From: Labrenzia sp. DG1229
GTDB lineage: Bacteria > Pseudomonadota > Alphaproteobacteria > Rhizobiales > Stappiaceae
NCBI RefSeq assembly: GCF_000521215.1
Contig: NZ_KI928950.1
Coordinates: forward strand, 85,595 to 149,594
Length of the DNA: 64,000 nt
Direction: 5' to 3'
The notes beneath the pieces are model-generated. The model was not told where the DNA came from. It worked only from the letters and a program-made list of their open reading frames with translations, and did not search any database. Shown in pieces: positions 16,970-26,472 of this stretch. The number at the start of each line of letters is the position of its first letter. Within the stretch, counting starts at the first letter, position 1. The position numbers and the translations under genes were made by a program.

Positions 16970-19342
16970 ATGTCTTTACCGGTTTTCCTGAAGACAGAGA
17001 TGTGGGCCAAAAGGGGCAGCCTGCTGGCGGCGGCAAGTACGCTCGCCATAGCCGTATCCCTGTTGCAGGACGTCATCCCAGGCGCGAGTGCGCAAGACCT
17101 GACAAGCGGGCTGACCAACGAGGTAGACCCGAACAAGGAACTGTTGCTCGAATCCAGTGAAGTAACATACGATTTCGACAATGATGTCATTCTGGCGACC
17201 GGCAGTGTGCAGGTCTATTATGACGGCAACACGGTTCAGGCCCATCAGATTGTCTTTGACCGAAAGAGCGGACAGCTGACGGCGAAAGGCAATGTGATAT
17301 TCATCGAGTCGAACGGAAATGTCGTTCGCACTTCCGAATTGACGCTTTCTGAAGATTTTGCCGAAGGATTTGCAAGAGCCCTGCAGATCGACACGACGAA
17401 ACGCACGCGTTTTCTGGCGGAAAAGGCGCGACGTGAGGGAGATGACGTCACCACGATCGAAAACGGCGTCTATACCGTTTACACCAAGCCGACCAATCCT
17501 CCCGACAAGCCACCTCTCTGGCGTGTTCGAGCCGAAAAGATCATTCACAAGCAGCAGGAAAAAATTATCCGGTTCGAGAATGCTGCATTCGAAGTCTATG
17601 GAAAGCCAATTGCGTATCTGCCGTATCTTTCCATGCCGGACCCGACCATCAAGCGCAAATCAGGTTTCCTGATCCCGAGCGGTATTGTGAATGACAAGCT
17701 CGGCTACGGAGTTACGGTTCCTTACTATTGGGCGCTCAGTCCGCACTACGACCTGACGACGACACTCACGCCGCTGACCAAACAAGGCCTCTTCGGCGAC
17801 GTGCAATACAGGCACAGGTTTGAAGCTGGACAGGTCAGTTTTTCTGCCGCGGGTCTTTTCCAGGCGCAACCGGGTCAGTTTACCACCTCGCGGGCCGATG
17901 AGCGCTGGCGCGGCGCAGTCAATTCAACGGCCTCATTTGCGTTGAGCAAGGACTGGACACTCGGCTGGAATGTTACCTACAAAAGTGACCGCCAGTTCTT
18001 CCAGGACTACTCGATGGCCAGCTTTTCGGGTGGTGATCCGTCCGAAGTCTTTTTCGAAGGCAGAAATGAACGCAACCTGTTGTCGGTCAGGGCCTACGCG
18101 TTCCAGATCAGTCAGGAAGATTACGAGGACAGCGAATTCGACGCGCTCGGGTTCTCGCCGGTCGGCAGTTCGCTTCAGGACAAACAACCGCTTGTCCTTC
18201 CGGTCATCGACTATGACTACGTGTTCGCCGACCCTGTCCTGGCAGGTGAACTTTCGCTTGCCGCGAATTTTACATCCCTGACGCGGGACGAAACCGACGC
18301 GTTTTCGATCGACGGTGGATCAACGGCCAAGTTTCGCGGTGTTGACGGAACCTTTTCCCGCCTGTCGCTGCAAGGTGATTGGCGCCGCACTTTCATAGAT
18401 CCGCTCGGTCAGACCTTCACACCCTTCGCCTATATGCGCGGAGACCTTTTCTTCCTGGCGTCGCCGGATTCGGATGTTACCGCGCTTGCAGGTGAGAGCT
18501 TCGTCGGGCGGGCCATGCCCGCAGTTGGTCTTGAGTACCGCTATCCGATCATTGCAGCCTTCGACGGCGGCAACCAGGTGTTCGAGCCGATCGCACAGGT
18601 TGTTGTACGTCCCAACGAGCAACGGATAGGTGAGCTTCCGAACGATGACGCACAAAGCATCGTCTTCGACACGACCACGTTGTTCGACTACGACAAGTTC
18701 TCCGGGTTCGATCGGGCCGAGGGCGGAACGCGCCTGAATCTCGGCCTGAACTACAAACTTCAACTCAACAGCGGCTACTACCTGAGTGGCCTGTTTGGCC
18801 GGTCCTACCAGCTTGCGGGTGAAAACTCCTACGCAAATCCCGACATTCTCGGGGCAACAGCCGATTCCGGTCTTGCGTCCGATCTTTCGGATTATGTGGG
18901 AAGCCTTTATCTGGACACCCAATACGGAGTTAAAGTAGGCGCACAGGCACGCTTCGACAAAGACGACTTTTCCGTCAACCGCCTGCAGGCGCAGGCCAGC
19001 GCGATCTATGGACCTGTCGTCTCTTCTCTTGCCTACGCGTTTCTCGGTGAGCAACCGGATGTCGGTATCGACAATCCCCGCGAGGAGATTTTGGGTTCTG
19101 CAAGCCTGCGGCTTCAGGAAAACTGGCGCGTTTTCGGCTCGATGCGCTACGATATTGAAAATGCCAATATCGTGCAGGACGGTGTCGGGATCGGTTATGA
19201 TGATGAAGGTTTCTCGCTTTCGGTCTCCTACGCTGAAGACCGAAGCCGGAATGACGGCGACTCCGTCAACCGGACGCTCTATTTCCGCATCGGGCTGAGA
19301 ACGATCGGCAATACCCAGGTTTCAAGTGGTGCCCTGAACTAA
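16970..19342 (+). CDS. lptD: LPS-assembly outer-membrane protein LptD
   Basis: About 790 residues from the ATG at 16970, five bases after the lptG stop. A signal peptide comes first (LAAASTLAIAVSLLQDVIPG, then ASAQD). The N-terminal OstA-type jellyroll follows (VTYDFDNDVILATGSVQVYY, IVFDRKSGQLTAKGNVIF), and from about residue 220 the 26-strand barrel region (PYLSMPDPTIKRKSGFLIPS, YYWALSPHYDLTTTLTPLT). It inserts LPS into the outer leaflet. Grouping with lptF, lptG and surA couples inner and outer parts of the export route. Confidence 0.95.
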   Translation: MSLPVFLKTEMWAKRGSLLAAASTLAIAVSLLQDVIPGASAQDLTSGLTNEVDPNKELLLESSEVTYDFDNDVILATGSVQVYYDGNTVQAHQIVFDRKSGQLTAKGNVIFIESNGNVVRTSELTLSEDFAEGFARALQIDTTKRTRFLAEKARREGDDVTTIENGVYTVYTKPTNPPDKPPLWRVRAEKIIHKQQEKIIRFENAAFEVYGKPIAYLPYLSMPDPTIKRKSGFLIPSGIVNDKLGYGVTVPYYWALSPHYDLTTTLTPLTKQGLFGDVQYRHRFEAGQVSFSAAGLFQAQPGQFTTSRADERWRGAVNSTASFALSKDWTLGWNVTYKSDRQFFQDYSMASFSGGDPSEVFFEGRNERNLLSVRAYAFQISQEDYEDSEFDALGFSPVGSSLQDKQPLVLPVIDYDYVFADPVLAGELSLAANFTSLTRDETDAFSIDGGSTAKFRGVDGTFSRLSLQGDWRRTFIDPLGQTFTPFAYMRGDLFFLASPDSDVTALAGESFVGRAMPAVGLEYRYPIIAAFDGGNQVFEPIAQVVVRPNEQRIGELPNDDAQSIVFDTTTLFDYDKFSGFDRAEGGTRLNLGLNYKLQLNSGYYLSGLFGRSYQLAGENSYANPDILGATADSGLASDLSDYVGSLYLDTQYGVKVGAQARFDKDDFSVNRLQAQASAIYGPVVSSLAYAFLGEQPDVGIDNPREEILGSASLRLQENWRVFGSMRYDIENANIVQDGVGIGYDDEGFSLSVSYAEDRSRNDGDSVNRTLYFRIGLRTIGNTQVSSGALN

Positions 19343-19538
19343 AGTGACCCCAGGCAACGGGAAATTCGCCAAGGGATCACGATATTATGTGCGTATTGTT
19401 TTCACTCAGACATTTTGCCGCCATGAATTCAGGCATCATGCCGGTAATATTTTGAATTTGTGACTGTGATATGCGAGAAAGCAGACCACAATAACATTAA
19501 CTTCGGTTTGGCTTCAGGCCTGCACGGATGGTTGAGCA

Positions 19539-20459
19539 ATGCGACTCCGTTTTGTCCCGGTAATTATGGGCCTCTTTCTGGCATTGGCCATGCCGATCGT
19601 CACCCCGGCTTTCGCTGCCATCAAGGTGATCGTGAATGATACTCCGATCACTGACTACGATATCAGTCAGCGCGCCAGGTTGATCACGCTTACTCAGCGA
19701 AAATCCGCCTCTATTGCAAAGCGCCAGGCGGAACAGGAGTTGATCGATGATCAGGTGAAGCTTGCGGAAGCGGAAAGAATGGGGATCGAAGTTGGTTCCT
19801 CTGAGATCGACAACGCATTCAACAACATTGCGCGCAACGTCAAGATGTCTCCGTCCCAGCTTACCAAGGCTCTTCGAAGCGGTGGGGTCAAGCCGGAAAC
19901 CCTGAAGGCGCGTCTGAAGGCTCAACTGGCCTGGAACCAGCTTTTGAGACGTCGGTTCAGCGGCAAGATTGAAGTCGATGAGTCGGATATTATCGCTGCT
20001 CTCCAGAAGAAGGATGAAGCAGACCGGCAAAAATCGGTCGAATACGACCTCAAGCGTGTAATCGTTGTTGTCCCGAAAAATTCCTCCGGCGGCTTCAAGT
20101 CGAAACGCAAGCAGGAAAGCAACAAGATCCGAGCTGCGTTCAGCAGTTGTGACGAAGTCGGAAGCGTTCTGGGTCAATACAGCGAAGTCGTTGTTCAGCC
20201 CATCGGACGCCGCCTTGAAACCGAGTTGCCTGCAGAAATGCGGGAGGAAATCAATTCTCTCGGCCCGGGCAAACTCACCAAGCCATCGGCCACGCCTGTC
20301 GGCTATGAGATGATTGCCATATGTGGCAAACGGGAAATTGCCTCCGATATCGCGGTGCGCGCCGAACTGGAAAATGAGCTGCGCGCCAAGGAAGGCGAGA
20401 GCCAATCCAGAAAGTATCTCATGGATGTTCGCCGCCGCGCGACGATCATCTACCGCTAA
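19539..20459 (+). CDS. surA: Periplasmic SurA-type chaperone
   Basis: 306 residues with a signal peptide (MRLRFVPVIMGLFLALAMPI, cleavage after TPAFA). The SurA N-terminal domain is clear: IKVIVNDTPITDYDISQRAR, EQELIDDQVKLAEAERMGI and a SEIDNAFNNIA stretch. The C-terminal half looks like one parvulin domain with a weak active site, shorter than the two-parvulin E. coli protein. It escorts outer-membrane proteins across the periplasm. The order lptD-surA-pdxA-rsmA matches the E. coli arrangement. A 196-base gap separates it from lptD; no terminator was seen there. Confidence 0.88.
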   Translation: MRLRFVPVIMGLFLALAMPIVTPAFAAIKVIVNDTPITDYDISQRARLITLTQRKSASIAKRQAEQELIDDQVKLAEAERMGIEVGSSEIDNAFNNIARNVKMSPSQLTKALRSGGVKPETLKARLKAQLAWNQLLRRRFSGKIEVDESDIIAALQKKDEADRQKSVEYDLKRVIVVVPKNSSGGFKSKRKQESNKIRAAFSSCDEVGSVLGQYSEVVVQPIGRRLETELPAEMREEINSLGPGKLTKPSATPVGYEMIAICGKREIASDIAVRAELENELRAKEGESQSRKYLMDVRRRATIIYR

Positions 20460-20464
20460 GCTGA

Positions 20465-21484
20465 ATGAAAACCCGTCACAAGCCAATTGCGGTCAGCATG
20501 GGTGAACCGGCCGGAATCGGCCCGGAACTTGCGCTTCTTGCCTGGACCAAGCGTAAATCGCTAGGCCTGCCGCCGTTCTATGTGCGTGGAGACCAATCGC
20601 TGTTCATCGAACGGGCACGGACAATCGGTTTGAAACCGCAGATCAGTTCCTGTGCCGCCGATGATGCTTCTGATGCTTTTCACAAGGGACTTCCGATTGT
20701 TCAGACGGGCGACGTCCTGTCAGACTGTCCCGGGATCGAACAGGAAGAAACGGCGCCAACTGTCGTTGCGTCCATAGAGCGATGCGTTGAAGACGTGCGC
20801 GATGGTCGCGCGACCGGCGTCGTCACCAACCCGATCAACAAAGCCGCCCTTTACAAGACCGGCTTTTCCTTTCCAGGTCATACAGAATTTTTAGGTGCGC
20901 TCGCTGCAAGGCACTGGCCTGGCGAGCCTGCTCGGCCCGTGATGATGATAGCGGGTCCTGACCTGATGGTTGTTCCGGTCACCATTCACATTCCGATCAA
21001 GGACGTGCCCTTGGCGCTGACGGAAGACCTCATCGTCGAAACCGCGGAGATCATCGCAAGCGATCTCAGGAATCGCTTCGGGTATTCCCAACCGAGACTT
21101 GCGGTCTGTGGTCTCAATCCGCATGCCGGCGAAGGCGGTACGATGGGTACGGAAGATCTCGACATCATTGCGCCGGCAATCGCGAGACTTAAAGAAAGTG
21201 GCATCGAGGCTTCGGGTCCCCATCCCGCCGATACCTTGTTTCATCCGCCAGCTCGCCAGAATTATGACTGCGCGCTCGGCATGTATCACGATCAGGTTCT
21301 CGTTCCGGCGAAGACGATCGGCTTCGATGACAGCGTCAATGTCACTCTGGGATTACCGTTCGTGAGAACGTCACCGGACCACGGTACGGCCTATTCGCTC
21401 GCCGGATCCGGAACGGCCCGGGTTGATAGTTTTGCAGCGGCCCTGCGCATGGCACACGTGCTTGCAAATCCGGATATGTTCTGA
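20465..21484 (+). CDS. pdxA: 4-hydroxythreonine-4-phosphate dehydrogenase
   Basis: 339 residues, normal length. Catalyses the NAD-dependent oxidation step that leads to the PdxJ substrate in pyridoxal phosphate synthesis. Family motifs include [13 protein letters not shown] at the N-terminus, [20 protein letters not shown] with the metal-binding His, [13 protein letters not shown] and [18 protein letters not shown]. It follows surA after 5 bases and precedes rsmA by 11, so the three are one operon. Confidence 0.97.
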   Translation: MKTRHKPIAVSMGEPAGIGPELALLAWTKRKSLGLPPFYVRGDQSLFIERARTIGLKPQISSCAADDASDAFHKGLPIVQTGDVLSDCPGIEQEETAPTVVASIERCVEDVRDGRATGVVTNPINKAALYKTGFSFPGHTEFLGALAARHWPGEPARPVMMIAGPDLMVVPVTIHIPIKDVPLALTEDLIVETAEIIASDLRNRFGYSQPRLAVCGLNPHAGEGGTMGTEDLDIIAPAIARLKESGIEASGPHPADTLFHPPARQNYDCALGMYHDQVLVPAKTIGFDDSVNVTLGLPFVRTSPDHGTAYSLAGSGTARVDSFAAALRMAHVLANPDMF

Positions 21485-21495
21485 CGGTAAAAACC

Positions 21496-22347
21496 ATGGC
21501 ACAGATCGATGACCTGCCTCCTCTGCGCGATGTAATTGCTGCGCATGGCCTCAATGCGAAAAAATCACTCGGCCAGAACTTTCTTCTGGATCTGAACCTC
21601 ACATCCCGTATTGCACGCTCGGCCGGAGACCTGACGGATTGCACGGTCCTGGAAGTTGGCCCGGGACCAGGTGGTCTCACGCGCGCGTTGCTTGCAGCCG
21701 GTGCCAAAAAAGTGGTGGCGATTGAAAAGGACAGCCGTTGCCTGCCTGCTCTTTCTGAAATCTCGAGCCACTATCCCGGCCGACTGGACGTGGTCGAAGG
21801 CGATGCGCTCAAACTGGACCCGATCGCCTTGACACAAGGTGACAAGGTCAGGATTGCGGCGAACCTCCCCTACAATGTCGGAACTCAGCTGTTGCTGAAC
21901 TGGATCACGACGCCGGACTGGCCTCCGTTCTGGTCTTCGTTGACGCTGATGTTCCAGAAGGAAGTCGGCGAACGGATCATCGCAGAGCCGGGATCGAAAG
22001 CCTATGGCCGGCTGGGCGTTCTGGCGGGATGGCGCTGCAAAGGCGGGATCCTGTTCGATATCAGCCCAAAAGCCTTTACACCTCCGCCGAAGGTTACGTC
22101 GGCGGTCGTCCACCTGACACCCAATGACAGTCCCCTGCCCTGTGACCTGAAGTCCCTGGAAAAAGTCACGGCGGCTGCATTCGGCCAACGCCGAAAGATG
22201 CTGCGTGCCAGTCTCAAGTCTCTCTCTCGCGATGCGGAAGAGCTGATCGTCCAGGCGGGACTGAAACCAACGGCACGAGCCGAAGAGATTGATATTGCAG
22301 GATTTGTATCGCTTGCAAATGTGATCAGCAAAACGGAAAATATTTAG
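21496..22347 (+). CDS. rsmA: 16S rRNA dimethyladenosine transferase
   Basis: 283 residues. Dimethylates the two adjacent adenines in the 3' helix of 16S rRNA (also called KsgA). The SAM-binding domain has [24 protein letters not shown] and the catalytic [11 protein letters not shown]; the C-terminal helical domain ends the protein ([13 protein letters not shown]). Last gene of the surA-pdxA-rsmA unit. Confidence 0.97.
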   Translation: MAQIDDLPPLRDVIAAHGLNAKKSLGQNFLLDLNLTSRIARSAGDLTDCTVLEVGPGPGGLTRALLAAGAKKVVAIEKDSRCLPALSEISSHYPGRLDVVEGDALKLDPIALTQGDKVRIAANLPYNVGTQLLLNWITTPDWPPFWSSLTLMFQKEVGERIIAEPGSKAYGRLGVLAGWRCKGGILFDISPKAFTPPPKVTSAVVHLTPNDSPLPCDLKSLEKVTAAAFGQRRKMLRASLKSLSRDAEELIVQAGLKPTARAEEIDIAGFVSLANVISKTENI

Positions 22348-22623
22348 GTTTCGGATCGCTCGCACTTCTGCCATTGCAGCGAAGACGGCTGGTCTCTTCC
22401 GTTTTTTCGGATCGTTCATCCAACGCCAAGTCCCGCACAAGCCAGGACGGCCAGCATGATGGGTCGCTCGACAGATAAAGAGCGGCCGGAATGACGGTTT
22501 TTCGCCTCCGAGCATATTTTTTGAGCCAATAAATCAGCACCGCATCCTCCTGTTTCATCGTCGGGAGAATGTCTGCTCATTGTCCATTTGTATCTGAATG
22601 TTTCTGCATGATATTATTCAACA

Positions 22624-23535
22624 ATGAACAACATGGACTGGAATTCCATTCGCATCTTTCTCGCTGTCGCGGAGCACGGCAGCCTTAGCGCTGCCGCTCA
22701 GGCACTGTTGGTCTCGCAACCAACAATCGGGCGACAGATTTCACGTCTAGAAGATCAATTGGGGTTGCGGCTGTTTGACAGGCGCCAGACGGGCTATGAA
22801 CTAACCGAAGAAGGAAAACGGCTGGTCACGGAAGCTCAGGCAATGGCACGCGGAGCAGCCGATTTCAAACGGGCAGTCGACCTTGAGAAAACGGCCGCAC
22901 CGCTTCAGGTCTGCAGAATTACGCTTGGCGAATGGGGCCTTTATTTCCTGTCGGGCAAAGTTGAAGAGATCGTCGCCGGTGTGGACGGTGTCCGCCTCGA
23001 ACTCTATGCAGATGATACCTTTTGGGACCTAAGCAAAAATTCCGCGGACATTGCGATCGGAAATCAGGTTCCCAAACGCCCGCATCTGATTACCCAGAAA
23101 CTCGGAGAAAGAAGTTTCTACGCATACGCGTCCGAAAGTTATCTGCGGTCGCATCCCGATGCAGTAAATGCCAACAGCTGGGACAAGCAGGTCTGGGCCG
23201 GTTACTGCGGAAGCAGAGCCCGCCTCAAGTCCGCACAGGTTCTGGGCGAAATTCTGGATGGCAACGAATGCAGCTTCGCCGTGAACAGTTCCGTCGCCCT
23301 TCTGAAAATTCTCGCGTCGGGTCGTGCGATAGGTGTGTTGCCGGACTGGATCGGAGAACATAAGGATCTGATCCGTCTTTCAGATCGTCCTCTTGCGAAA
23401 AACACTTCCTGTATGAGTTTTCACGAGAGACTGAAACTTCATCCCAAACTGTCTGAAGTCAAACGCAGGATCGTCGGGATCTATAAGTCCCGATACGAGT
23501 TGACGGACCGCAACGCGGTGACAGGCGGCACTTGA
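22624..23535 (+). CDS. LysR-family transcriptional regulator
   Basis: 303 residues. The N-terminal winged helix-turn-helix is intact (MDWNSIRIFLAVAEHGSLSA, then LLVSQPTIGRQISRLEDQLG), followed by a divergent effector-binding domain of about 200 residues. The 276-base region upstream is its own promoter region. The gene runs tail-to-tail into gmk with only 20 bases between stops, so no neighbouring gene suggests its target. Confidence 0.92.
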   Translation: MNNMDWNSIRIFLAVAEHGSLSAAAQALLVSQPTIGRQISRLEDQLGLRLFDRRQTGYELTEEGKRLVTEAQAMARGAADFKRAVDLEKTAAPLQVCRITLGEWGLYFLSGKVEEIVAGVDGVRLELYADDTFWDLSKNSADIAIGNQVPKRPHLITQKLGERSFYAYASESYLRSHPDAVNANSWDKQVWAGYCGSRARLKSAQVLGEILDGNECSFAVNSSVALLKILASGRAIGVLPDWIGEHKDLIRLSDRPLAKNTSCMSFHERLKLHPKLSEVKRRIVGIYKSRYELTDRNAVTGGT

Positions 23536-23555
23536 AATCCATCAGACCGCATCGC

Positions 23556-24251
23556 CTAGTCCTTGTCTTTCAGCTCCATTTCCAAATCATCAACCATTCC
23601 CTGAATGAGCGGACCGATTTTCGGCGAACGAAACTGTTTCAGGCGTTCTGCGCGCAAGATCGAGCGGACGTTCTCGTAAGCGCGTTCCAGATCGTCGTTT
23701 ACAACGACATAGTCGTATTCGGACCAGTGCCGCATTTCGCCGACAGCTGTCTTCATGCGTTTGGCGATGATTTCGTCCGCATCTTCCGCCCGCCGGAACA
23801 AACGCGATTTCATTTCGGCGATGGACGGCGGCAGAATGAAGACTGAAACCACGTCCGAGCGCATCTTGTCATAGAGCTGGTATGTGCCCTGAATGTCGAT
23901 ATCGAAGAGAATGTCGCGACCGTTCTCGATCGCTTCCTCCACCGGACCTCTCGGCGTTGCATAATAATTGCCATGAACTTCCGCCCATTCCAGAAGCTCG
24001 TCATGCTCCCGCATCTGCTCGAAGCGTTTCGGGTCCAGAAACTTATAGTGGACACCGTCGACTTCGCTGGAACGGCGCGGTCTTGTCGTGACAGAAATGG
24101 AGAGTTCCAGATTGTCTTCCTTGTCCAGAAGCAGACGGGCAATCGTGGACTTTCCGGCACCTGAAGGGGATGACAGCACCAGCATCAGGCCCCGGCGTTG
24201 CTGCTCTGCCTCTTCCGCACTGACAATCGTTGCAGCGGGTGCTTCGGTCAT
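23556..24251 (-). CDS. gmk: Guanylate kinase
   Basis: Phosphorylates GMP to GDP. 231 residues, a little longer than the E. coli enzyme because of an N-terminal leader of about 18 residues and a short C-terminal tail. P-loop LSSPSGAGKST, then VTTRPRRSSEVDGVHYKF for GMP binding and AEVHGNYYATPRGPVEEAI. Five bases separate it from yicC upstream; it ends the fabD-to-gmk run of minus-strand genes. Confidence 0.96.
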   Translation of the reverse strand: MTEAPAATIVSAEEAEQQRRGLMLVLSSPSGAGKSTIARLLLDKEDNLELSISVTTRPRRSSEVDGVHYKFLDPKRFEQMREHDELLEWAEVHGNYYATPRGPVEEAIENGRDILFDIDIQGTYQLYDKMRSDVVSVFILPPSIAEMKSRLFRRAEDADEIIAKRMKTAVGEMRHWSEYDYVVVNDDLERAYENVRSILRAERLKQFRSPKIGPLIQGMVDDLEMELKDKD

Positions 24252-24256
24252 GGGAA

Positions 24257-25150
24257 CTACTCCAGGTTCTGTATCTGCTCGCGCATTTGATCGATAACCG
24301 CTTTCAAGTCCAGTCCGATCGCTGTCAGATCCACATCATTGGACTTTGAACACAAGGTGTTGGCTTCACGGTTGAATTCCTGGGCAAGAAAATCAAGACG
24401 GCGTCCGATGGCCCCGCCGGTGCCCATCAGGTCCCGGGCAGCTGCAACGTGAGCATGCAAGCGGTCCAGCTCTTCACGAATGTCGGCCTTGGTTGCCAGG
24501 AACACGGCCTCCTGATGAAGACGCTGCGGGTCGAACTGGCCGTCCGAGGCGTCCATCAGGTCTGACACCTGTTTTCTGAGCCGTGCCTTGATCGCCTCGG
24601 GAAGTCTTGCGGGAAGGTCTTCTGCCGCCTGTGTCAACCCGGCGATCCTGTCTATCTGTCCGGTAACGACCTGATTGATCGCCTGACCTTCGCTATGGCG
24701 CATGTCGACAAGATCAATCAACGCGCCGTCAAGCGTCGTCAGCAATGCCTTGTGCAGCGCTGCCTGTGTTTCCTCGTCGTCTTCCGGTTCCTTCAGCTCA
24801 AAGACACCCTTTTGCGAGAGGATTCCGTCGAGCGAGGGTGGCGCAAGGTCCGGCACCTTCTCCTTGAGAAGGTCGATGGTCGACAGAACCGCCTCAAGAG
24901 CGGCCTCATTGACCTGAAGCTGCTGTTCCGACTGATCCCGCTGCATGGCAAGCCCGATCGTGACATTGCCCCGTCTCAGGATCTTGCTGCAACGTTCTCT
25001 GATCTGGGGTTCCAGCGTTTCCAGACCGGTGGGTATGCGGATACGCAGGTCAAGCGACTTGCCGTTGACCGATCTCAGTTCCCAGGTCCAGCGCACTGCC
25101 CCCATTTCCCCGGGGGATCTTGCAAATCCTGTCATGCTGGCAAGCGCCAT
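24257..25150 (-). CDS. yicC: YicC-family endoribonuclease-like protein
   Basis: 297 residues. Opens with the family start MALASMTGFARSPGEMGAVR and contains SVNGKSLDLRIRIPTGLETL and the C-terminal EFNREANTLCSKSNDVDLT, followed by GLDLKAVIDQMREQIQNLE. E. coli YicC has been described as an endoribonuclease; the activity here is by homology. It is genetically linked to gmk across many bacteria, as here. Confidence 0.93.
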   Translation of the reverse strand: MALASMTGFARSPGEMGAVRWTWELRSVNGKSLDLRIRIPTGLETLEPQIRERCSKILRRGNVTIGLAMQRDQSEQQLQVNEAALEAVLSTIDLLKEKVPDLAPPSLDGILSQKGVFELKEPEDDEETQAALHKALLTTLDGALIDLVDMRHSEGQAINQVVTGQIDRIAGLTQAAEDLPARLPEAIKARLRKQVSDLMDASDGQFDPQRLHQEAVFLATKADIREELDRLHAHVAAARDLMGTGGAIGRRLDFLAQEFNREANTLCSKSNDVDLTAIGLDLKAVIDQMREQIQNLE

Positions 25151-25218
25151 GTGCCCCTCCGGAAGTGTTAGATGGCTTACTGCGCTGCAGACATTGATGT
25201 CAGGCGCAAAAAATACAC

Positions 25219-26349
25219 TCAGTTGGACGTCTCGGGCTCAACATCCTGTTGCTGTTCAGCCTGCCGGCGCTGACGCTCGACCTGACGCCATTTACGGACA
25301 TTTTCCTGGTGCTGTTCATAGGTTTCAGCAAAGGCATGACCGCCCGTACCATCCGCGACAAAAAACAGATCCTGCGTGCGTGAAGGATTGGCAACCGCTT
25401 CCATCGCCGCGCGGCCCGGATTGCCGATCGGCCCCGGTGGCAACCCATCGATCTGGTAGGTGTTGTATTCGTTTTCCGAGTCTATCTCGGACTGCTTGAT
25501 GGCCGAACGATCTTTCAACCAGGCTTCGCCACCATAAAGACCGTAGAGAATCGTCGGATCGGATTGCAGCCGCATGTTCTTGTTCAAACGGTTGACGAAC
25601 ACACCTGCGACGCGAGAACGTTCGTCGGCCAGTGCAGTTTCCTTTTCCACGATGGACGCCAGGATCACCAGTTCCTCGGGTGAGTTGACCGGCAATTCAT
25701 CCGTCCGTCTTTCCCAGACCTCGGCGAGCAGACGTTGCTGTGCCTGTTTCATCTGGTTGAGAACTTCCTGCCGGCTTGTTCCCCTTGCGAATGTGTAGGT
25801 TTCGGGCAACAGGTCTCCTTCAGCAGGGACCTCGGTGATCTCGCCCTCGAGGATCGGGTGTTCCCGGACGCGTTCGATGATCTGCGCGGTTGTCCATCCT
25901 TCGGGAACAGTAACCGAATGGGTGACGGCATTACCCTCCACGAGATCCGTCATGATCTCGTGCATGGAAACACCCGGCGCAAAGGCGTATTCGCCAGCCT
26001 TCAGCGCCGTCGCGTTCTTGTAAAACCGAATACCGAGATTGAAGACCCATTCGTCGAACATGCTGTCATTGATGACACCCTTGCCGGCAAGCCGGTCTGT
26101 AATGCCTGACAAACCGGAACCGGAGGAGATCACCACCATTGCTTCCTCGGACAAGGGTCCGGGTTCCTCGAATTTCTGCTTGCCGAAGTAAAGTGCCCCG
26201 CCTACAGCTGCCAGACCGAATACCGCAAGGGTAATGATCAGATTGCTCAGGATCACCAGGGGATTGCGCACGTGCCGGGAGCGTTGCGGCGGCTCAGGAG
26301 CCGGCTCGGGTTGCAGGGCTTCACGCGGGCTTTTCGGCTTTATGCGCAT
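25219..26349 (-). CDS. mltG: Endolytic murein transglycosylase MltG
   Basis: 376 residues. An N-terminal cytoplasmic Pro/Arg-rich stretch is followed by one membrane helix (ILSNLIITLAVFGLAAVGGA). The YceG domain has VPEGWTTAQIIERV, LPETYTFARGTSRQEVLNQM and the catalytic ILASIVEKETALADERSRVA. It cleaves nascent glycan strands at the membrane. A Gln/Arg/Glu-rich tail closes the protein. Downstream of fabF in the same direction. Confidence 0.95.
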   Translation of the reverse strand: MRIKPKSPREALQPEPAPEPPQRSRHVRNPLVILSNLIITLAVFGLAAVGGALYFGKQKFEEPGPLSEEAMVVISSGSGLSGITDRLAGKGVINDSMFDEWVFNLGIRFYKNATALKAGEYAFAPGVSMHEIMTDLVEGNAVTHSVTVPEGWTTAQIIERVREHPILEGEITEVPAEGDLLPETYTFARGTSRQEVLNQMKQAQQRLLAEVWERRTDELPVNSPEELVILASIVEKETALADERSRVAGVFVNRLNKNMRLQSDPTILYGLYGGEAWLKDRSAIKQSEIDSENEYNTYQIDGLPPGPIGNPGRAAMEAVANPSRTQDLFFVADGTGGHAFAETYEQHQENVRKWRQVERQRRQAEQQQDVEPETSN

Positions 26350-26426
26350 ATCGGGTCACATCTCCAAGATTGAGCCCAAAACCGTGACACAGGCTCAAGC
26401 AGACCAGTTGTCACAATCAATTTCTA

Positions 26427-26455
26427 AGGCCGGGCAAGAGAATCAGGCCCGGCCT
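26427..26455 (-). terminator. GC-rich hairpin after fabF
   Basis: AGGCCGGGC and GCCCGGCCT are perfect 9-bp arms with an 11-base loop, 18 bases past the fabF stop. On the minus strand the tail is TAGAAATTG, a poor T run, so it may only partly stop transcription into mltG. Confidence 0.45.
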
Positions 26456-26472
26456 GAGAGAACTTGAAAGGG

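Noticed and set aside
19343-19538. Gap between lptD and surA as a site for a missing gene or RNA
   Set aside because: No ORF, hairpin with T run, or tRNA-like structure was found; treated as a plain promoter region.
22325-22558. Minus-strand frame of 77 codons between rsmA and the LysR gene
   Set aside because: No ribosome site, overlaps the end of rsmA, and lies in the LysR promoter region; no recognisable sequence.
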